Shown here: positions 10,114-18,266 of the stretch, piece by piece
Layout of the letters: each line of letters starts with the position of its first letter
Position numbering within the stretch: position 1 is the first letter of the stretch
DNA from: Rhodothermus sp.
GTDB lineage: Bacteria > Bacteroidota > Rhodothermia > Rhodothermales > Rhodothermaceae
Assembly (NCBI GenBank): GCA_030950375.1
Contig: JAUZRN010000031.1
Location: 1-64,000 of the forward strand
Direction of reading: 5' to 3'
Length of the DNA stretch: 64,000 bases
Program-made: the position numbers and the translations under genes
Notes under the pieces: generated by a model
What the model saw: only the letters and a program-made list of their open reading frames with translations
The model's database searches: none
What the model was told of the DNA's origin: nothing

Positions 10114-11331
10114 ATGGCACCAGCTATTGCTGTACCTCCACCGCTTCGAGGTATCGATCCACATTCATTTGCCGAGCGCACCGTTCGGGAACGCTGGCCC
10201 CGGATCGTTGCCCGGACAATCCAGGAAAACGACTTTCCCGAAGCTATCAACGAGCGGCTTCGCACGCTACATCGTGAACTTCCGGAGGGTCCTATCCGAC
10301 CGATACAAGACCCGGGGGCGCCAGACCTGCCGCTCTGGAACGAATGGGTAGCCCCTTACGTAGGCGAAACCTGGGCTTCGGCGCCCTGGCTCTTCGCCGA
10401 ACATTATCTGTACCGGCGCCTGCTGGAAGCCACCGGTTACTTCCAGCCCGGTCCCACCTATCTGCTTGATCCGTTCCGCAAGCAAAAGGCAGAAGCCTTC
10501 GACCCGACCGCTGAGATTGTGGGCATGCTGGCTCGGGCAGCCAATGAACGAGCAGCACAGCCGGAACTGACCCGTACCCAGCTACCCCTGCTGATACGCA
10601 CGGCGCTCTGGAGCAACCAGCTCGACCTGAGCATGTGGTCGGCCACTGAGGCTCCTCACCACCTGGGCACCGACCAGGAAACAGCCCATGTGCTGGTTGA
10701 CGACACTGACGCCCTGCGAGCCCATCTCGAAACCGTGGCGCCAGCCCGGGTCGACCTGCTGGCAGACAACGCTGGGTTCGAATTGCTATGTGATCTGGTC
10801 CTCATCGATGGACTCCTGGCCGCCGACTATGCTCGCCTCGTCGTGCTGCATCTGAAAGCACATCCCACATTCGTCTCCGATGCGCTCGTCGTAGATGTGC
10901 TGGAAATGCTCGACATGCTGGCCGCCGCCCCAGATCCTGCCCCTCGTACCCTGGCCGAACGCCTGCGACGATACCTGGCAGACGGCCGCCTGCACTTGTC
11001 GGATAGCTTCATCTGGAACTGTCCGCTACCCATGCGGGCTTTCCCGAAACTTCCGCTGGCCGATCTGGCCCGCTCCGATCTGGTTATTGCCAAGGGCGAT
11101 GCCAACTATCGTCGCCTGGTGGACGATGCCCACTGGCCTTTCACCACCCCCTTTGCCGAAGTGGTCGGCTACTTTCCAGCCCCCCTACTGGCCCTGCGCA
11201 CCCTCAAAGCAGAGGTGGTCGTAGGGCTGGATACAGCACGCATTCGCGAAGTCGCCACGCAGGATCCAGCCTGGATGACCAACGGCCACTGGGGGGTGAT
11301 TCAGTTTTACCATCCCCCGAGCTCACCCTGA
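10114..11331 (+). CDS. DUF89 damage-control phosphatase, ARMT1-like
   Basis: A 405-residue member of the DUF89/ARMT1 family of metal-dependent phosphatases, which hydrolyse damaged or excess sugar phosphates such as fructose-1-phosphate; human ARMT1 was also reported to methylate carboxyl groups. Visible family motifs are LADNAGFELLCDLVL at about residue 212 (metal-binding Asp and Asn), the central LSDSFIWNCPLPMR, and KGDANYRRLVDD near residue 330. The long N-terminal helical domain with WNEWVAPYVGETW is typical of the subfamily III (ARMT1) type. The ATG at 10114 is the first in frame. It is convergent with rnc. The true substrate is not known. Confidence 0.85.
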   Translation: MAPAIAVPPPLRGIDPHSFAERTVRERWPRIVARTIQENDFPEAINERLRTLHRELPEGPIRPIQDPGAPDLPLWNEWVAPYVGETWASAPWLFAEHYLYRRLLEATGYFQPGPTYLLDPFRKQKAEAFDPTAEIVGMLARAANERAAQPELTRTQLPLLIRTALWSNQLDLSMWSATEAPHHLGTDQETAHVLVDDTDALRAHLETVAPARVDLLADNAGFELLCDLVLIDGLLAADYARLVVLHLKAHPTFVSDALVVDVLEMLDMLAAAPDPAPRTLAERLRRYLADGRLHLSDSFIWNCPLPMRAFPKLPLADLARSDLVIAKGDANYRRLVDDAHWPFTTPFAEVVGYFPAPLLALRTLKAEVVVGLDTARIREVATQDPAWMTNGHWGVIQFYHPPSSP

Positions 11332-11335
11332 ATCC

Positions 11336-12136
11336 TCAGGCCCGCTCTTCCCCGACTGACCCAGCCGCCTGCAATCGGACAAGCGCTTCGCGGGCGGCCC
11401 GTTGCTCCGCCTGTTTCTTGCTACCGGCCGTGCCGCGCCCCAGTCGTCGGTTTCCGATCCAGGCCTCTACGGTAAACGTCCGCGCATGGCTGGGCCCTTC
11501 CTCGGCCACTACCCGATAACGCGGTTGCGGCCATCCCCGAGCCTGTGCAAACTCAAGCAACAGGCTTTTGTAGTTATCCGGCTGTCGGGCCAACGCTTCC
11601 AAATCGAGCGGTGCCAGTAGCGCGCGCTCTACAAACGTTCGCGCCGCATCCAGTCCCAGATCCAGATAAATCGCCCCGATTAATGCTTCAAACGCATCGG
11701 ACAGGATCGAGTCGTTCGCCCGTCCCCCCGCCCGCTCCATGTGTTCACTCAGCTGCACATATGCGCTCAACTCCAACCGACGCGCCGCCTGTGCCAGCGC
11801 CCTACGATTGACCAGCTTGGCCCGCAGCCGGGTCAGAAAGCCTTCGTTTTGATCCGGAAAACGCTCATACAGATAGGCCGCTACAATAAACCCCAGCACT
11901 GCGTCCCCCAAAAACTCCAGTCGCTCGTTGGAATACAGGTGACTATCGGGTTGTCCACGTAGCAAGCTCCGATGTGTCAGCGCCTGTTCATAAAGGGTCA
12001 GGTTCTGAACCGGCAACCCTGTCAGACGCCGCATCACCGCCAGCCGTTCAGATACTGCTGGCGTTACTTTACCGGTCAACCGCAGCAGCCAGTTTTGCAA
12101 GCGACAGCGTACGCCACGCATGCCTGTTACCCCCAT
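11336..12136 (-). CDS. rnc: Ribonuclease III
   Basis: Double-strand-specific endoribonuclease that processes rRNA precursors and structured mRNAs. The 266-residue product has the catalytic signature NERLEFLGDAVLGF with its acidic metal ligands, a second acidic site DAFEALIGAIYLD, and a C-terminal double-stranded RNA-binding domain (from about residue 185, ending GTAGSKKQAEQRAAREALV). The ATG at 12136 is chosen; a GTG at 12142 and an ATG at 12121 are also in frame. The N-terminal 30 residues are basic and longer than in E. coli. Its stop lies four bases from the DUF89 stop. Confidence 0.96.
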   Translation of the reverse strand: MGVTGMRGVRCRLQNWLLRLTGKVTPAVSERLAVMRRLTGLPVQNLTLYEQALTHRSLLRGQPDSHLYSNERLEFLGDAVLGFIVAAYLYERFPDQNEGFLTRLRAKLVNRRALAQAARRLELSAYVQLSEHMERAGGRANDSILSDAFEALIGAIYLDLGLDAARTFVERALLAPLDLEALARQPDNYKSLLLEFAQARGWPQPRYRVVAEEGPSHARTFTVEAWIGNRRLGRGTAGSKKQAEQRAAREALVRLQAAGSVGEERA

Positions 12137-12256
12137 GTACACACTGAAAGATACACACCCTGCCGCAAAAATCCTGTAACACCTTGCACTGCAAGAAACT
12201 TCTCACTGGTTAACCTTTTGTTTCTACATGCACTTCCCCAAAAATCTGTAAAGCCC

Positions 12257-13567
12257 ATGGCACAGGATCGTCCTCGTGTGGTGATTGTAGGTGCGGGATT
12301 CGGCGGGCTGACGCTGGCACGAGCGCTGCATCGTCTGCCCGTTGAAGTCGTGTTGATCGACCGCCAGAACTACCATACGTTTCAGCCGCTTCTCTACCAG
12401 GTAGCTACGGCGGGCCTGGAGCCGGAGGAAATTGCACACGCCGTGCGCGGTATTTTTCAGGGACGGCGAAACGTCCGGTTCGTGATGGGTACGGTCGTGG
12501 GGGTCGACTGGAACGCGCAGGCGGTGTTGCTGGAAGACGGCGATCGCATCCCCTTTGACTATCTGGTACTGGCCGCCGGAGCCGTTACCAATTATTTCGG
12601 CATTGAAGGCGCTGCCGAATACGCCTTCCCGCTCAAGACGCTTGAAGATGCGATCGCACTGCGCAGCCATATCATTCGCCAGTTTGAGGAAGCCGATCGG
12701 CATCCGGAGCGCATCCGGGAAGGCCTGCTCAACATCGTGGTGGTAGGCGGCGGCCCGACCGGCATCGAAATGGCAGGTGCTCTGGTGGAATGGTTCGAAC
12801 TGGTCTTCCGCAAAGACTATCCCCACCTGCCCATGAACCGGGCCCGCGTGCTCCTTGTCGAAGCGCTCGACACCGTACTCTCCTCCTATGATGTGCGACT
12901 CCAACAGTATGCCCGCCAGCAACTTCGCCGCCGGGGCGTCGAGCTGCATCTGGGGGACCCTGTCGCCCGCGTCACGTCGGAGGCCGTTTATCTGCAGAGT
13001 GGCGAACGTATTCCCACGCGGACCGTCATCTGGGCGGCCGGCGTGCGCGCCTGCCCCCTGGCCGACCGGCTGGGCCTGCCGCAGACGCGCGGTGGTCGCA
13101 TTGAAGTCGAAGCCGACCTGCGCGTACCCGGCTATCCGAATGTCTTTGTCATTGGCGATCTGGCCGCCAGCCGCGACGAAGCAGGCCGCCTGCATCCCCA
13201 GATGGCACCTGTGGCTATCCAGGGCGCACGGCACGTGGCCCGACAGATCCAGCGCCTGCTGCAGGGTCAGGAAACAGAACCATTCCGTTATCGGCATCGG
13301 GGTATAATGGCCACCATCGGCCGCCATGCTGCCGTGGCCGAACTGAAAAGCAACGTACGCCTGACCGGCCCCCTGGCCTGGTTCGCCTGGCTTGCCCTTC
13401 ACCTGGTACAACTGATCGGCTTCCGCAACCGCTTACAGGTCCTTATCAACTGGGCCTGGAACTACTTTACCTACGATCGCAGCGCCCGACTCATTTTCCA
13501 CATCCACCCCGTCCCGGCCGACTATTTGCCCGAATATGTCACCAGCAAGGCAACTACCGACGCTTAA
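12257..13567 (+). CDS. ndh: Type II NADH:quinone oxidoreductase
   Basis: Single-subunit, non-proton-pumping NADH dehydrogenase that passes electrons from NADH through FAD to menaquinone at the inner face of the membrane. The 436-residue product has the FAD-binding VVIVGAGFGGL at its N-terminus, RQNYHTFQPLLYQVATAGLEPEEIA, the NADH-binding VVVGGGPTGIEMAGAL, and VFVIGDLAAS before the C-terminal membrane-anchoring region (LAWFAWLALHLVQLIGFRN). The ATG at 12257 starts directly before the first Rossmann strand, and longer upstream frames have no family match. It overlaps the end of the convergent antiporter gene by four bases. Confidence 0.95.
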   Translation: MAQDRPRVVIVGAGFGGLTLARALHRLPVEVVLIDRQNYHTFQPLLYQVATAGLEPEEIAHAVRGIFQGRRNVRFVMGTVVGVDWNAQAVLLEDGDRIPFDYLVLAAGAVTNYFGIEGAAEYAFPLKTLEDAIALRSHIIRQFEEADRHPERIREGLLNIVVVGGGPTGIEMAGALVEWFELVFRKDYPHLPMNRARVLLVEALDTVLSSYDVRLQQYARQQLRRRGVELHLGDPVARVTSEAVYLQSGERIPTRTVIWAAGVRACPLADRLGLPQTRGGRIEVEADLRVPGYPNVFVIGDLAASRDEAGRLHPQMAPVAIQGARHVARQIQRLLQGQETEPFRYRHRGIMATIGRHAAVAELKSNVRLTGPLAWFAWLALHLVQLIGFRNRLQVLINWAWNYFTYDRSARLIFHIHPVPADYLPEYVTSKATTDA

Positions 13568-15570
13568 GTTGCTGCGGCTCGGGGACGCGGCGGGCGGAAC
13601 AGCTCGGCGCAACGGGCAAACTGATCGGCCAGCCCGATCAGCACAAGCCGATCGCCAGGTTTGATGCGAAAGTCACCGGCCGGGCTGCCAATGGTTCGAT
13701 TGCCACGCCGCACAGCCAGCACGGTCAGTCCATAACGCTGACGCAGGTTCAGCTCGGCCAGCGTCTTACCCGCTACGGGAGCTCCTTCGCGCACCACTAC
13801 TGCACGCGTATGCAGCCCTTCTTCGTCGAGTCCCTGAAGCACCATCAGATGGGCCTCCTGAATACTGCCCCGGAAAATCCGATAGTCGCCCGCACGAATT
13901 GCCGCGACCTGCCGCTGAATTTCATCCTCCGGTACAAAGTAAGCCTGCAGCACCTGCGTAAAGATGCGCACGGACGTTTCCAGCTCTTCGGGCACCACAA
14001 TGTCGGCACCAACCCGCTGAAGCACTTCTACATCCCGCAAAAAGCGCGTGCGTACGATGATCTGCAGCGTCGGGTTTAAGAAACGCGCCAGCTCTACGAT
14101 GCGTCGCGTAGCGTCCTCGTCGTTAATGGCCACCACACATACTTTGGCCCGCTCGATTGCCGCATGCTCCAGAATGTGCCGGCGACTGGCATCACCATAC
14201 AGAATAGGGATGTCCTCGTGCCGGGCGGTCCGAACAGTATGTGGATTGAGTTCGATGACTATAAAAGGAATGCCGGCTTCCCGAAGTACCCGTACCAGAC
14301 GTTGCCCGGCGGGTCCATAGCCCACCACGATCACATGGTCTTCGAGCACCGCTTTTTCCACAGGGGGTGCGGGCGCAGGAGGTTCACGTCGGAGCAGCTG
14401 TGCGTTCAACCGTCGCCCAAGCGCCATCAAAAACGGCGTGACGGCCATAAGCAGTACGGTCGAAGCCAGCAGGCCCTGCGTGCCGGCCTCCCCCATACCG
14501 GCCGGAGTGAGCCCCACGTCGCGTCCGGCCTGCGCCAGCACAAACGAAAACTCTCCGATTTGCGCCAGCGACAGTCCGAGCGCCAGCGCCACCCGCGTTG
14601 GATACCCCAGCAGACGCGCAGCAGCCGCCGTGGCCCCCACTTTGACCAGCAACACCCCCAGCACAATGCCCGTCACCAGCAAAGGCTGCGTCAGCACAAA
14701 CAACACGTCCAGCAGCATTCCTACCGATACAAAGAAAATCGCATTGAACAGGGCTTTAAGCGGCAGAATCTCACTCAACGCGTATTCGCTATAGGTGCTT
14801 TCGCTGACAACCAATCCTGCCAGGAAAGCTCCCAGGGCCAGGCTAACACCAAACAGGCTGGTCAGCCAGGCTGTCCCGAAGCAGATAGCCACCACCGTCA
14901 GCAAAAACAGCTCGTGACGACGCGTATAGGCAATGCGCTCCAGCAACCAGGGGACGATCTGACGAGCCAGCACGAGCACACCACCTACTACCAGCAAGGC
15001 CTGCCCCAACGCCTGCAGCGTATCAAGTGCCGAGCCATGCCCGCCACCCAGCACCGGCACCAGCAGCACCATGGCGACAATCGCCAGATCCTGGAAAATG
15101 AGCATGGCCACTGCCAGCCGCCCAATCACCGTATCGGTCTCCTGACGGTCGCTGAGCACGCTCAGTACAATGGCTGTGCTGCTGAGCGCCACCAGAAAGC
15201 CTGTAAAAAGTGCCGCACGCATCTCGATGCCCAGTCCCAGCAGTAGCCCAAGCACCACGATCGTGGTCAGGCCCACCTGCAATCCTCCACCCAGCAACAG
15301 CTCACGCCAGATGCGCCGGAGCTGGTCTAACCTGAACTCAATCCCAATGGTGAACAGCAGCAAAATGACGCCGATCTCGGCGGTACTCTGAATGAGCGTT
15401 TCATTACGAACCAGACCCAGCACCCCCGGACCAATCAGCACACCAGCCAGCAGGAACCCCACAATGGGTACCAGCCGAATTTGATAGCACAGATAGGCAA
15501 TCAGGACACTCGTCACCACAAGCGCCACCAGCTCTCCCAGAAAGGGTAATCCAATGCCTGCCAGCAGCAT
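13564..15570 (-). CDS. CPA2 cation:proton antiporter with RCK_N and RCK_C domains (KefB-like)
   Basis: A 668-residue monovalent cation/proton antiporter. About 12 membrane segments fill residues 1-390 (Na_H_exchanger fold, with IVLLLFTIGIEFRLD and the acidic FQDLAIV pair region). A Rossmann RCK_N domain starts near residue 412 (VIVVGYGPAGQRLVRVL) and an RCK_C (TrkA_C) domain fills the last 80 residues (GKTLAELNLRQRYGL, IKPGDRLVLIG). Family members exchange K+ or Na+ for H+ and are gated by nucleotides at RCK_N; many RCK_C domains bind c-di-AMP. It starts four bases after the SbtB-like gene, so sbtA-sbtB and this gene form one operon. The ion specificity is not shown by the sequence. Confidence 0.93.
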   Translation of the reverse strand: MLLAGIGLPFLGELVALVVTSVLIAYLCYQIRLVPIVGFLLAGVLIGPGVLGLVRNETLIQSTAEIGVILLLFTIGIEFRLDQLRRIWRELLLGGGLQVGLTTIVVLGLLLGLGIEMRAALFTGFLVALSSTAIVLSVLSDRQETDTVIGRLAVAMLIFQDLAIVAMVLLVPVLGGGHGSALDTLQALGQALLVVGGVLVLARQIVPWLLERIAYTRRHELFLLTVVAICFGTAWLTSLFGVSLALGAFLAGLVVSESTYSEYALSEILPLKALFNAIFFVSVGMLLDVLFVLTQPLLVTGIVLGVLLVKVGATAAAARLLGYPTRVALALGLSLAQIGEFSFVLAQAGRDVGLTPAGMGEAGTQGLLASTVLLMAVTPFLMALGRRLNAQLLRREPPAPAPPVEKAVLEDHVIVVGYGPAGQRLVRVLREAGIPFIVIELNPHTVRTARHEDIPILYGDASRRHILEHAAIERAKVCVVAINDEDATRRIVELARFLNPTLQIIVRTRFLRDVEVLQRVGADIVVPEELETSVRIFTQVLQAYFVPEDEIQRQVAAIRAGDYRIFRGSIQEAHLMVLQGLDEEGLHTRAVVVREGAPVAGKTLAELNLRQRYGLTVLAVRRGNRTIGSPAGDFRIKPGDRLVLIGLADQFARCAELFRPPRPRAAAT

Positions 15571-15574
15571 ACGC

Positions 15575-15877
15575 TCAAACGTATTTGTCTCCCCGTACTA
15601 CCTCGACGGGCTGGGCATAAACAATCACGGCATAGTACTGAAAGTAATGCGTAGCAATGTGCTCAATGATCCGATCGGCCACGTTTGGACTGACGATTGT
15701 CTCGATCTTTACATTGTGGCCCTCCCATTCGCTAGCCCGTACGCCGCGTGATCCCTCACCCGACACCTCGGTCAGCGTGTAGCCGCGGGCACCCAGCGCT
15801 TTAAGCTCACGCAGTAAACGCTCCTGCAGCACACGTTCGGCCACAATGGTTACCAGCTTGAGCGTTACAGTCAGCAT
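15575..15877 (-). CDS. sbtB: SbtB-like PII signalling protein, short form
   Basis: A 100-residue trimeric PII-like protein of the SbtB branch, which in cyanobacteria binds adenine nucleotides, including cAMP and c-di-AMP, and controls the bicarbonate transporter SbtA. Diagnostic segments are KLVTIVAERVLQE at the start, the GARGYTLTEVSGEGSRGVR nucleotide loop, and IVYAQPVEVVRGDKYV at the end. The cyanobacterial C-terminal CGP(E/D)GC R-loop with its two cysteines is missing; the chain stops where it would begin. The ATG at 15877 is preferred over an in-frame TTG at 15890-15892 because GGAG lies 9 bases upstream. It starts four bases after sbtA. Confidence 0.9.
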   Translation of the reverse strand: MLTVTLKLVTIVAERVLQERLLRELKALGARGYTLTEVSGEGSRGVRASEWEGHNVKIETIVSPNVADRIIEHIATHYFQYYAVIVYAQPVEVVRGDKYV

Positions 15878-15881
15878 AGGT

Positions 15882-16841
15882 CTATTCTCCAATCCATTGT
15901 GCTAAGGCAAAATACAACGGAATACCCAGCGCCAGATTGAACGGAAAGGTGATACCCAGCGAAGCCGTCAGATAGAAGGTAGGATTGGCTTCCGGAAGTG
16001 AAATGCGTACAGCGGCCGGTGCGGCAATGTAGGAAGCGCTGGCTACCATAGCTCCCAGCACAGCACTGCCCCCCACCGATAGCCCGGTCCAGTGGCCCAG
16101 CACGACGGTCAGCGAACCATGCAGCAATGGCATCACGATACCAAATCCTATCAAAAACGGCCCCACGGTTTTCAGATCACGTAGCCGACGGGCAGCTACC
16201 AGCCCCATCTCTAGCAGAAAGAGCGTCAGTGCTCCTTTGAAACCGTTTACAAAAAAGGGCTCCACCGACTTGAGTCCTTCCATACCTGACAGGTAGCCAA
16301 TGAGCAGGCCCCCTACCAGCAATACCACGCTACGACCGGCCAATACTTCGTGCAACCCTTCTCGCCAGGAGCCGTGATGATTGGAGCGCATAAAGGCGAT
16401 CGTCAGCGCCACTACGATAGCCGGTACCTCCAGTATAGCCACCAGCGCCGGCATGAACCCTTCAGCCGGGTTGCCCTGGAACTGCCCAAACGTCTGCGCC
16501 GCAATAAATGTCACGGCGGATACGGAACCGTAATGAGCAGCAATAGCTGCCGCGTTGATGCGATCCATGCGACCGATCTTACGCAGCACGACGTAGGACG
16601 TAATGGGCGTCAGCAACCCCAAGAACAGCGTCACCAGTACCGGCCCGCGTACTACCGACCAGGGCGTGTGACTCAACTCGGCCCCACCTTTGAGCCCGAT
16701 AGCCAGTAGCAGATAGATCGAAAGCGCCTGATATAGCGGCTCAGGAAACGATAGATCGCTGCGAATCAGCTGGGCGATGATACCCAGCGCAAAAGCCAGC
16801 ACAATTGGGGAGAGCAGATTGGTCAGCAGAATGTCCAGCAT
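15882..16841 (-). CDS. sbtA: SbtA-family sodium-dependent bicarbonate permease
   Basis: A 319-residue membrane protein of the SbtA (DUF897) family, which imports HCO3- with Na+ in cyanobacteria. About ten hydrophobic segments are arranged in two inverted halves. Recognisable segments are LLLAIGLKGGAELSHT, AAIAAHYGSVSAVTFIAA with the substrate-site serines, LVAILEVPAIVVAL, and GAMVASASYIAAPAAVR in the second half. It is shorter than cyanobacterial SbtA (about 370 residues) mainly in the cytoplasmic loop between halves. The gene begins 22 bases after the nhaA terminator and is followed by its sbtB partner. No photosynthesis or carboxysome genes are present, so a role in anaplerotic or pH-linked bicarbonate uptake is inferred. 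Confidence 0.9.
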   Translation of the reverse strand: MLDILLTNLLSPIVLAFALGIIAQLIRSDLSFPEPLYQALSIYLLLAIGLKGGAELSHTPWSVVRGPVLVTLFLGLLTPITSYVVLRKIGRMDRINAAAIAAHYGSVSAVTFIAAQTFGQFQGNPAEGFMPALVAILEVPAIVVALTIAFMRSNHHGSWREGLHEVLAGRSVVLLVGGLLIGYLSGMEGLKSVEPFFVNGFKGALTLFLLEMGLVAARRLRDLKTVGPFLIGFGIVMPLLHGSLTVVLGHWTGLSVGGSAVLGAMVASASYIAAPAAVRISLPEANPTFYLTASLGITFPFNLALGIPLYFALAQWIGE

Positions 16842-16862
16842 AATGCGGTCTCGGCGGATTCA

Positions 16863-16888
16863 CAAAAAAGCCGGCCGACCAACGGCTG
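16863..16888 (-). terminator. Terminator between nhaA and sbtA
   Basis: On the minus strand AGCCG, a 9-base loop, CGGCT (16887-16883 with 16873-16869), then a run of six T. It lies 17 bases after the nhaA stop and 22 bases before the sbtA ATG. Because so little room is left for a sbtA promoter, partial readthrough is possible. Confidence 0.7.
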
Positions 16889-16904
16889 ACCCTTTTTCGG
16901 GGTT

Positions 16905-18242
16905 TCATTCCACAAGCGCTTTCGTGGCATCAATTTTTCGTGCCCGGGCCAGGAATACCCACCCCAGCAATCCCGCCAGCAATGAAGCACCCAGAATGCC
17001 TACCTTGGCCTGATCCAGCAATAGAGGGCTGGGCAAGGCCAGACCTGCAATGAACAACGCCATAGTAAATCCAATGCCGCAGAGGCATCCCACCCCCAGT
17101 AACTGCCTCCAGCTAACACCAGCAGGCAGTTCGGCCAGTCGCAGACGTACGGCCAGCCAGGATGCCAGCAGTACCCCGATCGGTTTGCCCAGCAGCAAGC
17201 CCAACACCACACCCAGCGTCACCGGATGCATCAGGCTGAGTCCGGTATCACCGCCCAGCGCCACCCCCGCATTGGCCAGTGCAAACACCGGCATCACGAC
17301 ATAAGCAACCAGCCCGTGCAATCCATGCTCCAGCCGCGTCAGTGGGGCCTCAACACGTTCACAGGCCCGTTCCAGCGAATAGATTACATTACGCTGCTCC
17401 TCACTGAGCAGGCGTCCCCTCCCCCGACTTCTGCGGAACAGGTCCAGTAACGCCTGTACCTGCTCCAGAAAAGCCGCACTATCAATGGCGCGACGGGCTG
17501 GAATCGTCAGCGCCAGCAAGACACCGGCCACTGTAGCATGTACGCCCGACTTGAGTACAGCCAGCCAGAGTAGCACCCCCAGCGCTCCGTATATCCACAA
17601 TTGGCGCACGCCCAGCAGGTTGCACCCCCAGAGCAGTCCCCAGACGAGAGCAGCCGCCAGTAAAGCCCCGAGCGACAGATCGGTCGTGTAAAACACAGCG
17701 ATCACCAGCACTGCCCCAAGATCATCTACGATAGCCAGTGCTGCCAGAAACACGCGCAATCCCACGGGCAGCCCCCGTCCCACCAGTGCCAGCACACCCA
17801 GCGCAAAGGCGATGTCGGTAGCCATCGGAATACCCCAGCCCCGCTCGCCTATGCCTCCTATATTGAGGGTCAGGTACAGCAAAGCCGGAACGAGCATGCC
17901 TCCAATCGCGCCGGCAATTGCCAGTCCAGCTTTCTTTGGCGATGACAGTTCTCCTACCAACAGCTCCCGCTTGATTTCCAACCCCACCAGCAGAAAAAAC
18001 AGCACCATCAAGCCATCGTTGATCCAGTGCAGGAGCGATTTAGAAAGCGCTGCGCCTTCGGGACCAATCGTCAGCTTCGTTTCCCAGAGGGCACGGTAAA
18101 ACGCCCCCCACGGGGAATTGGCCCAGACCATTGCAATTACGGCACTGGCCAACAGCAAGGCTCCGCTGGCTGCCTCGGTCTGGAAAAACTCCTGAAACGG
18201 ACGAATCAACCGATCGGTCATTCGAGTAGCCCGTGCCATCAT
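16905..18242 (-). CDS. nhaA: Na+/H+ antiporter NhaA
   Basis: Electrogenic antiporter that exports Na+ in exchange for two H+, keeping cytosolic pH and Na+ low at alkaline pH or high salt. The 445-residue product has about 12 membrane segments, PMATDIAFALG (equivalent of E. coli Asp133), LAIVDDLGAVLVIA (the ion-binding Asp163-Asp164 pair) and LGLLLGKPIGV (equivalent of Lys300). It is about 55 residues longer than E. coli NhaA, mostly in a basic cytoplasmic loop near residues 255-310 (FRRSRGRGRLLSEEQ). It follows the EIIA-linked antiporter gene by 24 bases and is followed by a terminator. No NhaR-like regulator is present. Confidence 0.96.
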   Translation of the reverse strand: MMARATRMTDRLIRPFQEFFQTEAASGALLLASAVIAMVWANSPWGAFYRALWETKLTIGPEGAALSKSLLHWINDGLMVLFFLLVGLEIKRELLVGELSSPKKAGLAIAGAIGGMLVPALLYLTLNIGGIGERGWGIPMATDIAFALGVLALVGRGLPVGLRVFLAALAIVDDLGAVLVIAVFYTTDLSLGALLAAALVWGLLWGCNLLGVRQLWIYGALGVLLWLAVLKSGVHATVAGVLLALTIPARRAIDSAAFLEQVQALLDLFRRSRGRGRLLSEEQRNVIYSLERACERVEAPLTRLEHGLHGLVAYVVMPVFALANAGVALGGDTGLSLMHPVTLGVVLGLLLGKPIGVLLASWLAVRLRLAELPAGVSWRQLLGVGCLCGIGFTMALFIAGLALPSPLLLDQAKVGILGASLLAGLLGWVFLARARKIDATKALVE

Positions 18243-18266
18243 AGTGCTTTCTGTCTTTTTTTGCAG

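Noticed and set aside
12224-13411. A 395-codon open frame on the minus strand
   Set aside because: Antisense to ndh, which has full FAD and NADH motifs; no family match.
14164-15246. A 360-codon open frame on the plus strand
   Set aside because: Antisense to the CPA2 antiporter; the product is rich in Gln, His and Arg, typical of the complement of a membrane protein gene.
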